DNA of 35,349 bases. It comes from Desulfobacteraceae bacterium (GTDB taxonomy: Bacteria > Desulfobacterota > Desulfobacteria > Desulfobacterales > Desulfobacteraceae). The stretch's first letter is position 1. Every line of letters starts with the position of its first letter. The notes beneath the pieces were generated by a model. That model searched no databases, was not told the DNA's origin, and saw only the letters and a program-made list of their open reading frames with translations. Made by a program: the position numbers and the translations under genes. This document shows positions 1-8,685 of this stretch, in pieces. The DNA is taken from NCBI GenBank assembly GCA_003353855.1, contig PIVS01000006.1, positions 1 to 35,349 on the forward strand. The letters run 5' to 3'.

Positions 1-1511
1 CCGGCCACATTAATAATGTCGTCTGTCCTGGCCATGACGTAAATATAGCCGTCTTCGTCAATATATCCGGCATCTGAGGTTTCATAATATCCCGGGAAGG
101 CTGACAGATAGGCAGACACATACCGTTCATCATTCTGCCACAGGGTGGGCAGGCTGCCCGGCGGCAGCGGCAGTTTTACCACAATGGCGCCAATATCCCC
201 CTTGGGAACCGGCTTGCCGTCCCCATCCAGCACTGCCATGTTCCAGCCGGGAGCCGCCTTGGTGGGGGAGCCGGGTTTTACGTCAAACTGCTGGATTCCC
301 ATGCAGTTGGCTGCAATGGCCCAACCGGTTTCCGTCTGCCACCAATGGTCTATTACAGGTACTTTGAGACTGTTTTCAGCCCAGGACAGAGTGTCAGGAT
401 CGGTTCTTTCCCCTGCCAGGAACAAATATTTAAAATCAGACAGGTCAAAATCTGCCATCATCTTCGCTGCCGGATCCTCCCGCTTAATGGCTCTGAAAGC
501 CGTGGGAGCCGTAAACAGGGTTTTCACCTTATGTTCGGCAATGACTCTCCAGAAAACGGACGCATCCGGGGTGCCAACGGGTTTTCCCTCAAATAAGATG
601 GTGGTGCACCCCTTGAGGAGGGGGCCGTAGACAATATAGGAATGGCCCACCACCCATCCGATGTCGGAAGCTGCCCAATAGACATCCCCCTGATTTACGC
701 CGTAAATGGCACTCATGCTCCATTTTAATGCAACCATATGGCCGCCGTTGTCCCGGACAACTCCCTTTGGCTCGCCGGTTGTGCCGGAAGTGTAGAGGAT
801 ATACAAAGGATCGGTTGCCGCAACCGGTACACAGTCATGGGGGGATGCCTGGTACATGGCATCTGCCCAGTCAAAATCCCGGCCATCTATCATCGTGGCC
901 TTTGCCTGGGGCCGCTGGAGGATAATACAGGCATCTGGTTTTTCCTTGGCAATATCAATGGCTTCGTCCAAAAGCGGTTTGTATTCAATGACCCGGGTCA
1001 CCTCGATACCGCAGGAGGCAGATACAATAACCTTGGGTTTGGCATCATTGATCCTTGTTGCCAGTTCATTGGGGGCAAAGCCGCCAAAAACCACCGAATG
1101 GACCGCACCGATTCTGGCGCATGCCAGCATGGCAAATGCGGCTTCCGGAATCATGGGCATGTATATCAGTACACGGTCTCCCTTGGTCACACCTTTGGCT
1201 GCCAGGGCTCCCGCAAATAGGGAGACCTGTTCTTTGAGGTCGTTATAGGTGTACTTTTTAATGGTATTGGTGACCGGACTGTCATAGATAATGGCATCCT
1301 GACCTCCAAGGCCGTTCTCCACATGGAGATCCACGGCATTGTAGCAGGTATTGGTCTCGGCGCCGGAAAACCAGCGGTAAAAGGGTTTATTGGAATCATC
1401 CAGAACCTTATCCCATTTTTTATACCAGAAACAGTCTTCTGCAATGGGTCCCCAGAACCCTTTCGGGTTCTGGATGGATTGTTCATAGGCTTGGGCATAC
1501 AAATTGGACAT
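1..1511 (-). CDS. prpE: Propionyl-CoA synthetase-like acyl-CoA synthetase (PrpE/ACSS3 type), C-terminus cut by the window edge
   Basis: My reverse translation from ATG at 1511 gives MSNLYAQAYEQSIQNPKGFWGPIAEDCFWYKKWDKVLDDSNKPFYRWFSG...VLIYMPMIPEAAFAMLACARIGAVHSVVFGGFA...LYILYTSGTTGEPKGVVRDNGG...ASDIGWVVGHSYIVYGPL...VPVIDHWWQTETGW, open to base 1. It is absent from the ORF track because it has no stop in the window. The motifs fit PrpE better than Acs. Confidence 0.85.
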   Translation of the reverse strand, partial: MSNLYAQAYEQSIQNPKGFWGPIAEDCFWYKKWDKVLDDSNKPFYRWFSGAETNTCYNAVDLHVENGLGGQDAIIYDSPVTNTIKKYTYNDLKEQVSLFAGALAAKGVTKGDRVLIYMPMIPEAAFAMLACARIGAVHSVVFGGFAPNELATRINDAKPKVIVSASCGIEVTRVIEYKPLLDEAIDIAKEKPDACIILQRPQAKATMIDGRDFDWADAMYQASPHDCVPVAATDPLYILYTSGTTGEPKGVVRDNGGHMVALKWSMSAIYGVNQGDVYWAASDIGWVVGHSYIVYGPLLKGCTTILFEGKPVGTPDASVFWRVIAEHKVKTLFTAPTAFRAIKREDPAAKMMADFDLSDFKYLFLAGERTDPDTLSWAENSLKVPVIDHWWQTETGWAIAANCMGIQQFDVKPGSPTKAAPGWNMAVLDGDGKPVPKGDIGAIVVKLPLPPGSLPTLWQNDERYVSAYLSAFPGYYETSDAGYIDEDGYIYVMARTDDIINVA

Positions 1512-1541
1512 ATCTTTCTCCTAAAATTAGCGCAGCAGCAA

Positions 1542-3575
1542 TTATTTGTCTTGAACCATCACTCGGATTTCTTCAACAATTTCCGGGTTGGCCAGGGTCA
1601 TTACATTGCCCACATCCCCTTTGTTGGAAATAGCACCCAGTACCCGTCTCATGATCTTGCCGGATCTGGTTTTAGGCATATCCGGTACCAGCCATACCGT
1701 TCTGGGTTTGGCAATTTTACCGATTTGTTCACAGATGGCATCGGAAATTTTTTGTGCCAGGGCTTCCGTGGGTTCAACCCCAGTTTTAAGGGCAATATAA
1801 AGATCCGGCTCCTTGCCCTTGATCTCATGGGCCACGGGCACAACAGCCGCTTCTGCCACTTCATCCACAACCAGGGAGGCAGACTCAATCTCTTTGGTGC
1901 CAAGTCTGTGGCCGGACACATTGATGACATCATCAATCCGCCCGAGGATCCTGAAGTAGCCGTCTTCACCCATGGTGGCTGCATCGCCGGCAAGGTAAGG
2001 CCAGTCTTTCCAATCCTTGCTTTTGGGATCCCTGCAGATATCTGTAAAATAGGTGTCCACAAATCTTTGACGATCGCCCCATATGGTCTGGAACATACCG
2101 GGCCATGGGTTCTGGATGCAGATATTGCCGGCAATCCCTATGTCAGTGATTTCTTTACCATCGGCATCCAGGATAAAGGGATGGATACCGGGAACACCAG
2201 GACCTGCACTGCCCGGTTTCATGGGTTGGATACCCGGTACCGTACTGCAGAGGAAACCGCCGGTTTCCGTCTGCCACCAGGTGTCGACAATGGCGGCTTG
2301 TCCCTTGCCAACAGCCGATTCATACCATTTCCATACTTCAGGTTCGATGGGCTCTCCCACCGTGGTCATATGTTTGAAATTATAATTGTATTTGGCAGGT
2401 TCTTCCGGACCCAGTTTTCTCAGGGCACGGATAGCGGTGGGGGCGGTGTGGAAAATATTGATGTCCAGTTCCTGGGCAATTCTCCAGGAGCGGCCTGCAT
2501 CGGGATAGGTGGGGACGCCCTCGTAAATAACGGAAGATGCACACAGGGCAAGGGGGCCGTAAACGATAAAGGAATGGCCGGTGATCCAGCCGATATCCGC
2601 CATACACCAATATACATCTTCCGGGTGGATATCCTGGATATATTTGGACATGGCCGTTACATAGGCAAGATATCCGCCGGTGCCGTGCTGGCATCCCTTT
2701 GGTTTTCCCGTGGTGCCGCTGGTATACATCAAAAACAATGGGTCTTCCGAAAGCATCTTTTCGGGCTCAATGCGGGCGCCGTAATGATTTTTTAATTCTT
2801 CATTGACAAAGACATCCCGTCCGTCAACCATGGGGGTATCAGCAGAATATTTGCCTGGATACCGCTGCCAGATGAGCACCTTGTCCACGACCTGGCCCTG
2901 TTTGGCGGATATTTTTACAGCTTCATCTGCATGTTCTTTGTGGTTGAGAAGTTTACCCGCACGATAATAGGCATCCATGGAGATCAATACCCGTGAATTG
3001 GAATCCACTATTCTGTCGGCACAGGCAGAGGCTGAAAACCCGCCGAACACGACTGAATGGATCACGCCAAGCCGCGCACAGGCCAGCATGGTGATGGGAA
3101 GTTCAGCTGACATGGGCATGTGGATGGTGACCCTGTCTCCCCGTTTTAATCCTGCAAAATTTTTGAGCAGGGAGGCAAACTCATTGACCCTGACATAGAG
3201 TTCCTGGTAGGTGATATGGTCGACTCTTTCTTCTTCCAGTTCAGGGACAAAGTGGATGGCGGTTTTATTTTTGTTGTCTTTGAGGTGGCGGTCAATGCAA
3301 TTGTAACTGGCATTTATTTGGCCGCCTTTAAACCATTTGTAGCAGGGAGCATCATTGGAATCTAAAACCTCGTCCCAGGATTTGTACCAGGTGAGAAGAT
3401 CTGCAAATTCTGTATAATAATCCGGGAAGTTGTCCAGACTGAACCGGTCATAAATATCCGGATCTGTGAGATTTGCCTGGCCAGTAAATTTTGATGAAGG
3501 ATAATAGTAGTCTTCTTCTTTCCAGTGGACTGCGATCTGGGCTTCTGTGGTCTCGACAACTTCTTTTTTGCTCAT
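1542..3575 (-). CDS. acs: Acetyl-CoA synthetase (AMP-forming)
   Basis: 677 aa ORF with YTSGTTGKPKGCQHGTGGYL, WWQTETGGFLCSTVPG, GRIDDVINVSGHRLGTKEIE and C-terminal KTRSGKIMRRVL. Confidence 0.93.
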   Translation of the reverse strand: MSKKEVVETTEAQIAVHWKEEDYYYPSSKFTGQANLTDPDIYDRFSLDNFPDYYTEFADLLTWYKSWDEVLDSNDAPCYKWFKGGQINASYNCIDRHLKDNKNKTAIHFVPELEEERVDHITYQELYVRVNEFASLLKNFAGLKRGDRVTIHMPMSAELPITMLACARLGVIHSVVFGGFSASACADRIVDSNSRVLISMDAYYRAGKLLNHKEHADEAVKISAKQGQVVDKVLIWQRYPGKYSADTPMVDGRDVFVNEELKNHYGARIEPEKMLSEDPLFLMYTSGTTGKPKGCQHGTGGYLAYVTAMSKYIQDIHPEDVYWCMADIGWITGHSFIVYGPLALCASSVIYEGVPTYPDAGRSWRIAQELDINIFHTAPTAIRALRKLGPEEPAKYNYNFKHMTTVGEPIEPEVWKWYESAVGKGQAAIVDTWWQTETGGFLCSTVPGIQPMKPGSAGPGVPGIHPFILDADGKEITDIGIAGNICIQNPWPGMFQTIWGDRQRFVDTYFTDICRDPKSKDWKDWPYLAGDAATMGEDGYFRILGRIDDVINVSGHRLGTKEIESASLVVDEVAEAAVVPVAHEIKGKEPDLYIALKTGVEPTEALAQKISDAICEQIGKIAKPRTVWLVPDMPKTRSGKIMRRVLGAISNKGDVGNVMTLANPEIVEEIRVMVQDK

Positions 3576-4124
3576 CGGGCATCTCCTTTGGATTTATGTA
3601 ATTAACCAATTGTTATTATTAATTATTTTTCAGATAATAATAAAAACTTTACCACCTCCTTATTGTATGAAAATTATTTTATATTACAGCTTTAAAAAAT
3701 GCTTTGTGCGTTTAGCCAGCTTCTTTTCTAAATTAAGACTGTAAAAACCAGGACAGGAGTAAGTAAAGTACCAAGTGAGATGCAAAATCGTAGTTATTTA
3801 GTGAATTCGATTTGTATTATAGTTAATCAAATATTAAGATCTCAAATTTAAGTCAATAGAAAAATTTAGTTTGTTGATTATTAGTTTGCGCTAATCTATC
3901 TATAAAAAGGGAAAAACCTGTAAAAACCCTATGTCCAAAAATCTGGAACCCATTAAGAATATAGGAAATACAGCATTGTGATCTTGTTGGGTATCTGCAA
4001 TCTTCTCCGCTGCCAGTTGTGGAGTGTAAATAATCATTGCAAGGCCAAACCAATAACAGGTATACTTCCATCCTGAAATCAACAGACTGTAAATTTAAGA
4101 ATAATTTAGAATAAGGAAGGCCAA

Positions 4125-4793
4125 ATGACCAATCCCGTTAAAATAAACCCCATTGATAATTATTGGAAGTTGAAACTTGAGGCAGTTAAGGACAACCTGG
4201 AAAATAATAATTTTGAGGTATTTATAGCAGACACTGCTGAATCTGCCAAAGAGATTGCCTTGAACCGGATCATTTCGGGATTAGAGGTTAAAAGCGTTTC
4301 CTGGGGCGGTTCCATGTCATTTATCTCTACAGGTCTTTTCCATGCTTTAAATGGCAGAAAGGATGTTGAAGTGATCAACACATTTGACAAGGGTTTGTCC
4401 ATGGATGAAATGCTTGCGCTTCGGCGTCAATCCCTCATGGTGGATTTGTTTATCACAGGGACCAATGCCATTACTGAAGCCGGGCATTTGGTTAACCTTG
4501 ATATGATAGGCAACCGCGTGGCAGCCATCATGTGGGGGCCTAAAAATGTTCTGCTGATTGTTGGCAGAAATAAGCTTTGCGGTGATCTAGAAGATGCCAT
4601 GTTCCGGATTAAAAATTATGCGGCACCTGTCAATACAATGAATCTGAATAAAAAAACCCCATGCCAAAAGACAGGGGTTTGCCACGATTGTTCCAGTCCC
4701 GACAGAATCTGTAATTATTGGACCATTACGGAAAAATGTTTTTTAAAGGGCCGGATAAAGATTATTCTTGTGAATGAGGATCTGGGATTTTAA
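4125..4793 (+). CDS. LUD-domain (LutC/YkgG-like) lactate-utilisation family protein
   Basis: 222 aa; KEIALNRIISGLEVKSVSWGGSMSF...GTNAITEAGHLVNLDMIGNRVAAIMWGPKNVLLIVGRNK with a Cys-rich C-terminus (CQKTGVCHDCSSPDRIC). AAGGAAGG lies just upstream of the ATG. Confidence 0.85.
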   Translation: MTNPVKINPIDNYWKLKLEAVKDNLENNNFEVFIADTAESAKEIALNRIISGLEVKSVSWGGSMSFISTGLFHALNGRKDVEVINTFDKGLSMDEMLALRRQSLMVDLFITGTNAITEAGHLVNLDMIGNRVAAIMWGPKNVLLIVGRNKLCGDLEDAMFRIKNYAAPVNTMNLNKKTPCQKTGVCHDCSSPDRICNYWTITEKCFLKGRIKIILVNEDLGF

Positions 4794-4802
4794 ATCATGG
4801 GT

Positions 4803-4823
4803 TCTCAGGGAGGCTCCCTGGGA
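4803..4823. other. Short inverted repeat (9-bp stem with one G-U, 3-nt loop)
   Basis: tctcaggga-ggc-tccctggga just after the LUD gene. No T-tract follows, so it is not a canonical intrinsic terminator. Confidence 0.4.
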
Positions 4824-4988
4824 TCCCATTACAGGCAAAAGCCCGGTTCATATTGCAGCGGATATACATTCGGCCGTATTAAAGACCTGCCTAAAGAAAA
4901 AGGGGAAATAAGTTAACCCAGCCGAGCGGGATAAGTACCTTAACAAAATAATTTATTGCCAAAGAACGCACAAACTATTTCCAAGGTA

Positions 4989-6446
4989 CTAATAACGGAT
5001 ATCAAAGGTGTCACAGCCTTGCGGCAGCTTTGTTGATTCGGGCAGCACATGGTCCACCCTGGCAACAGGGGGTCCTGTGTGACACCATTCCAACATCTTT
5101 TTAACCCCAGCCTCATCCCCCTGGAAAACTGCTTCCACAGATCCGTTGGGACAATTTTTCACATATCCGGTAAGATTAAAACCTCTGGCGGCTTTTTGGG
5201 TTTCAACCCTGAAAAAAACACCTTGGACCCGGCCTTTGATGATGACTTTCATGCAGGTAATAGGGGACATTTTTTTTTCTCCTTGCTTAGGAATGTTCAA
5301 CGAGGCTTTTTTCACCATATTGCTGCCAAATTTTTCCTCGATGGAATCCACTGCCATATCAACGGATTCCCATTGTTTTTTTGCTTTTCCCTCTGGGTGC
5401 CAGAGCAATTCCATCTGAACCGGGGTGTTTTGATCACTAAGATGGGAAACTCCTAGACCCAAAAGACGGATTTTTTTCTTTAATATCACTTTTTTGTACA
5501 GGGAAAGAGCCTCGTTGAAAATTGCAGCAGAGGAACAGATCCATGAATCGTTTTTTTTGCTCCGGGTGATCTGGGTGAAATCTGAAAATTTGATCTTGAT
5601 GGAAACATTGCGGCAAATCATCTTTTTTTTTCTTAGGTCCCGGCCCACCCGCTGGGATAGGGCCAGCAAAACGTTACTCGCAGACTTGTAATCTGAAATA
5701 TCCCGGGAAAGCGTGGTTTCGCTGGAAATGGATTTCCTGGAATATTGGGTTTCAACACGATTTTCATCTATTCCATGGGCCAGTTGATAAAGGCGGGTGC
5801 CCATTTTTCCAAATTTTTTATTTAACAGGGTAATGTCATATTTATTGATATCCCCCAGGGTAAGGATTTGTAAAACAGCCATTTTTTTCATGGCCTGTTT
5901 GCCTATCCCCGGAACCTTTTCAATGGGCAAATCGGCGATAAATGCCTCCATTTTATGTTTGGGAATAAGGGTAATGCCGTTGGGTTTATCCATGTCCGAG
6001 GCAATTTTAGCCAGAAATTTGACAGGTGCAATCCCAATGGAACAGGTCAGAAAAATTTTGTTGAATATGGCCCCACGTATCTTTTCTGCCATGGCCTCGG
6101 GGGGGCCGAACAATTTTTCACATCCTTTGACATCCACATAGGCTTCATCAATGGATGCCTGTTCCACCAGCGGCGAGAAACCGGATATGACCTCCATGAT
6201 TCTTTTTGATTCTGCTGCATATTTATGTCGGTTTCCGGGAACAATGATGACCTGGGGGCATTTTTGCTTTGCCTGGAAAACAGGCATGGCAGAATGAATC
6301 CCGAATTGCCTCGCCTCATAGCTGGCTGTGGAGACGACGCTGCGCTTTGAATTACCTGCCACTATAATCGGTTTGTTTCTAAGCTTTGGGTTGTCCCTTT
6401 GTTCAATGGCAGCAAAAAAAGCGTCCATGTCAATATGAAGGATCAT
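4989..6446 (-). CDS. dinB: DNA polymerase IV (Y-family) with C-terminal acylphosphatase domain
   Basis: 485 aa. N-terminal part: MILHIDMDAFFAAIEQRDNP...SASYEARQFGI-type region, EQASIDEAYVDV, CSIGIAPVKFLAKIASDMDKPNG, VPGIGKQ. C-terminal about 95 aa: CMKVIIKGRVQGVFFRVETQKAARGFNLTGYVKNCPNGSVEAVFQGDEAGVKKMLEWCHTGPPVARV, a typical acylphosphatase. Confidence 0.9.
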   Translation of the reverse strand: MILHIDMDAFFAAIEQRDNPKLRNKPIIVAGNSKRSVVSTASYEARQFGIHSAMPVFQAKQKCPQVIIVPGNRHKYAAESKRIMEVISGFSPLVEQASIDEAYVDVKGCEKLFGPPEAMAEKIRGAIFNKIFLTCSIGIAPVKFLAKIASDMDKPNGITLIPKHKMEAFIADLPIEKVPGIGKQAMKKMAVLQILTLGDINKYDITLLNKKFGKMGTRLYQLAHGIDENRVETQYSRKSISSETTLSRDISDYKSASNVLLALSQRVGRDLRKKKMICRNVSIKIKFSDFTQITRSKKNDSWICSSAAIFNEALSLYKKVILKKKIRLLGLGVSHLSDQNTPVQMELLWHPEGKAKKQWESVDMAVDSIEEKFGSNMVKKASLNIPKQGEKKMSPITCMKVIIKGRVQGVFFRVETQKAARGFNLTGYVKNCPNGSVEAVFQGDEAGVKKMLEWCHTGPPVARVDHVLPESTKLPQGCDTFDIRY

Positions 6447-6850
6447 ATCATTTGTTTTTTGGAGTTGGAAATCATTTCGTTTTTCTGCATTTCAAGTACA
6501 TATTTGTGAATCATTTCATATTTTTCAATGGTGCAATTTTCAAAAATGCAATGGCAGATCCCGTTGCCAGTGATATTAAGAATTCTGAGCCGGGCAGAAA
6601 AGGTGATGTCTCCCCTAAAATTGGGTATATCTAGAAAAAGACTTATCTGATCAGCATCATATCGCCTGAAACCTTCACCCTTAAAGGCGATGCCCCCGGC
6701 ACTGATATCTAAAATCTGAACCGATGTTTCTTTGAAGATCATGGACAGATGTCTGTCCCCTTTGAAAACATAGCGAAAGGCTTCCCGCTGATCTGTCTCC
6801 TCCTTCAATTCAAAGGAGTCAGTTGCTGTTTTGGTCTTTTTCCAGAACAA
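6443..6850 (-). CDS. PilZ-domain protein
   Basis: 135 aa; REAFRYVFKGDRHLSMIFKETSVQILDISAGGIAFKGEGF has the PilZ-like R...R and D-S-G-G pattern. It overlaps motB (32 bp) and dinB (4 bp). Confidence 0.75.
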   Translation of the reverse strand: MFWKKTKTATDSFELKEETDQREAFRYVFKGDRHLSMIFKETSVQILDISAGGIAFKGEGFRRYDADQISLFLDIPNFRGDITFSARLRILNITGNGICHCIFENCTIEKYEMIHKYVLEMQKNEMISNSKKQMI

Positions 6851-7553
6851 ATTCTACCCTCCTGTTCCTATCTTTGTTTTCGTTTGTGGTGTTGGGAACC
6901 CGGGGGATGATATCTCCATATCCTGTGGCTGTTAGGCGTTGGGGGTTTATCCCCTTGGAGATCAGGTATCTTAAAACCGTTGTGGCCCGTATGGCAGACA
7001 ATTCCCAGTTGGAGGGAAAGGCCTTGGTTGAAATGGGGATATTATCCGTATGTCCCTTGATATTAATGACGAATTCGGGAAACTCGTCAAAGATTTGAAT
7101 CATTCGATTGAAAGCTGGCAAGGTTTCTGGATTCAGCCTGGCTGAGCCGGAGGTGAACAGGGTTTCTCCTGACACGGTGATAATAATTTTTCCATTCCTG
7201 GATTTTGCGGTGATGTTTTTGTTCTGGTCTGTTTTTCTGACAAATTTGTTGATCTTTTTATAGAGAGTCGTTTCCCGTGATCGAAGACCTGTTATATCTT
7301 CAAGGCTGATTTTGCGGTTCAGGTCAGCAGACAGGTCAAAAAGTTCCATGCCGCCTTTTGATTCATGATCTTGTTTGAGCTGACGCATAATGACTTCAAC
7401 CCTTTCCTCATATTTTTCTTTTTCAAAAAACGCAAGGGAGTATAGCAGAACGAAAAAGACCAGCAGGATGGTCATCAAATCCGCATAGGTTATGAGCCAA
7501 TTCGCATCATCATCATAGGTGATAAACGAACTGTTATAAGAGGTGTCTTTCAT
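6819..7553 (-). CDS. motB: MotB-like flagellar stator protein with OmpA peptidoglycan-binding domain
   Basis: NWLITYADLMTILLVFFVLLYSLAFF plus INIKGHTDNIPIST...NWELSAIRATTVLRYLISKGINPQRLTATGYG...NRRVEFVLEK. Confidence 0.9.
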   Translation of the reverse strand: MKDTSYNSSFITYDDDANWLITYADLMTILLVFFVLLYSLAFFEKEKYEERVEVIMRQLKQDHESKGGMELFDLSADLNRKISLEDITGLRSRETTLYKKINKFVRKTDQNKNITAKSRNGKIIITVSGETLFTSGSARLNPETLPAFNRMIQIFDEFPEFVINIKGHTDNIPISTKAFPSNWELSAIRATTVLRYLISKGINPQRLTATGYGDIIPRVPNTTNENKDRNRRVEFVLEKDQNSN

Positions 7554-7556
7554 GGT

Positions 7557-8330
7557 TTAACGATTTTTATCCATCTGATTCATGGGCTTACGGAGTTTGG
7601 AAGAAATAAAGCTGGATAATTTTTCATAGATAATCATTGGGTTGTTGTTGTTGATGATGGATATGGCTCCTTCCCGGATAATTTCAAGATGGATAATTTC
7701 GAGAACTGTTCGGGATCTAAGTTTACCTGCGATGGGGAGAAAGAACAGGGTGGATAAAAGTGATCCGTAAAAGGTGGTAAGCAATGCCGTTGCCATGGCA
7801 GGGCCTATGTTAGCCGGGTCCTGGAGCTTACTGAGCATCTGGACAAGGCCAATCAATGTGCCTAGCATGCCAAAGGCCGGTGCATAAATTCCCATTTTTC
7901 GAAACACATCCTGTACAATAAAATGACGCATCTGAAGGGATTGAATCTCTGTGGTAAGGGCTGCCCGGATGACTTCTTCCGAGGATCCGTCGGACAGTAA
8001 ACCACATGCTTTTTTTAAAAACAGGGACCCGGTTTTAATGGTGGCAAGATTTAAAAGGCCCTGGCTCCTGCTGATGCGACTGAGGCGTATCATTGTGGCA
8101 ACGGCATCATTGGGGTCTTCCTTGTCCTTTGAAAAAACAAAATAAGCAGCTTTAAATGCTGCAAAAACGTCCCTGAACTGGAAGGTGATCAATGTGGTGG
8201 CAAGGGTTCCTCCGAAGACAATCATGAGACCTGGAACATTGATGAAGTTGTATATGTCTCCCCCGATGAAGATGGCGGAAATTATCAATGACAACCCGGA
8301 AATAATACCGATGAAAGATGCAATATCCAT
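7557..8330 (-). CDS. motA: MotA-like flagellar stator protein; likely start at the MDIASF Met (track ORF extends to 8384)
   Basis: MDIASFIGIISGLSLIISAIFIGGDIYNFINVPGLMIVFGGTLATTLITF...GMLGTLIGLVQML...GPAMATALLTTFYGSLLSTLFFLPIAGKL. Confidence 0.9.
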   Translation of the reverse strand: MDIASFIGIISGLSLIISAIFIGGDIYNFINVPGLMIVFGGTLATTLITFQFRDVFAAFKAAYFVFSKDKEDPNDAVATMIRLSRISRSQGLLNLATIKTGSLFLKKACGLLSDGSSEEVIRAALTTEIQSLQMRHFIVQDVFRKMGIYAPAFGMLGTLIGLVQMLSKLQDPANIGPAMATALLTTFYGSLLSTLFFLPIAGKLRSRTVLEIIHLEIIREGAISIINNNNPMIIYEKLSSFISSKLRKPMNQMDKNR

Positions 8331-8578
8331 ATAAAGTAACGTATCCTCGAAAAATTTTAGATTACACTCCATCGATTTGTGCAATGCTCTGTATCAAACT
8401 TTTATACATGGGGCACATGCTATTATATTCCGCTAATGGGGTCAAGATTTTATACTCCATCTTAAGGATGATTTGATTTTTTTTAAATGAACTGGGTCCC
8501 TTATTTATGAATTGAACTAAGACCTGTTGGAAAACTTGCTATTCTGACGTTTTCATGAAAAAAAAAGAAAGATTGATC

Positions 8579-8592
8579 ATTCCCCGGGGAAT
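8579..8592. other. 14-bp perfect palindrome upstream of the peptide-binding protein gene
   Basis: attccccggggaat, about 95 bp before the 8686 ATG. Function unknown. Confidence 0.5.
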
Positions 8593-8685
8593 TTGATATG
8601 GTTCGCTGAAACTGTCGGCGGAATTGTGCCTGGGGATACAAGGACCAGGTGATCCAGGGTAGTTCCGATAAACAATGGAGAGAAA

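Noticed and set aside
1323-2795. 490-aa plus-strand ORF
   Set aside because: Lies antisense to the well-supported acs/prpE genes; composition is that of a codon-shadow ORF with no recognisable motif.
4803-4823. Intrinsic terminator after the LUD gene
   Set aside because: A stem-loop is present but no T-tract follows; kept only as an inverted repeat.
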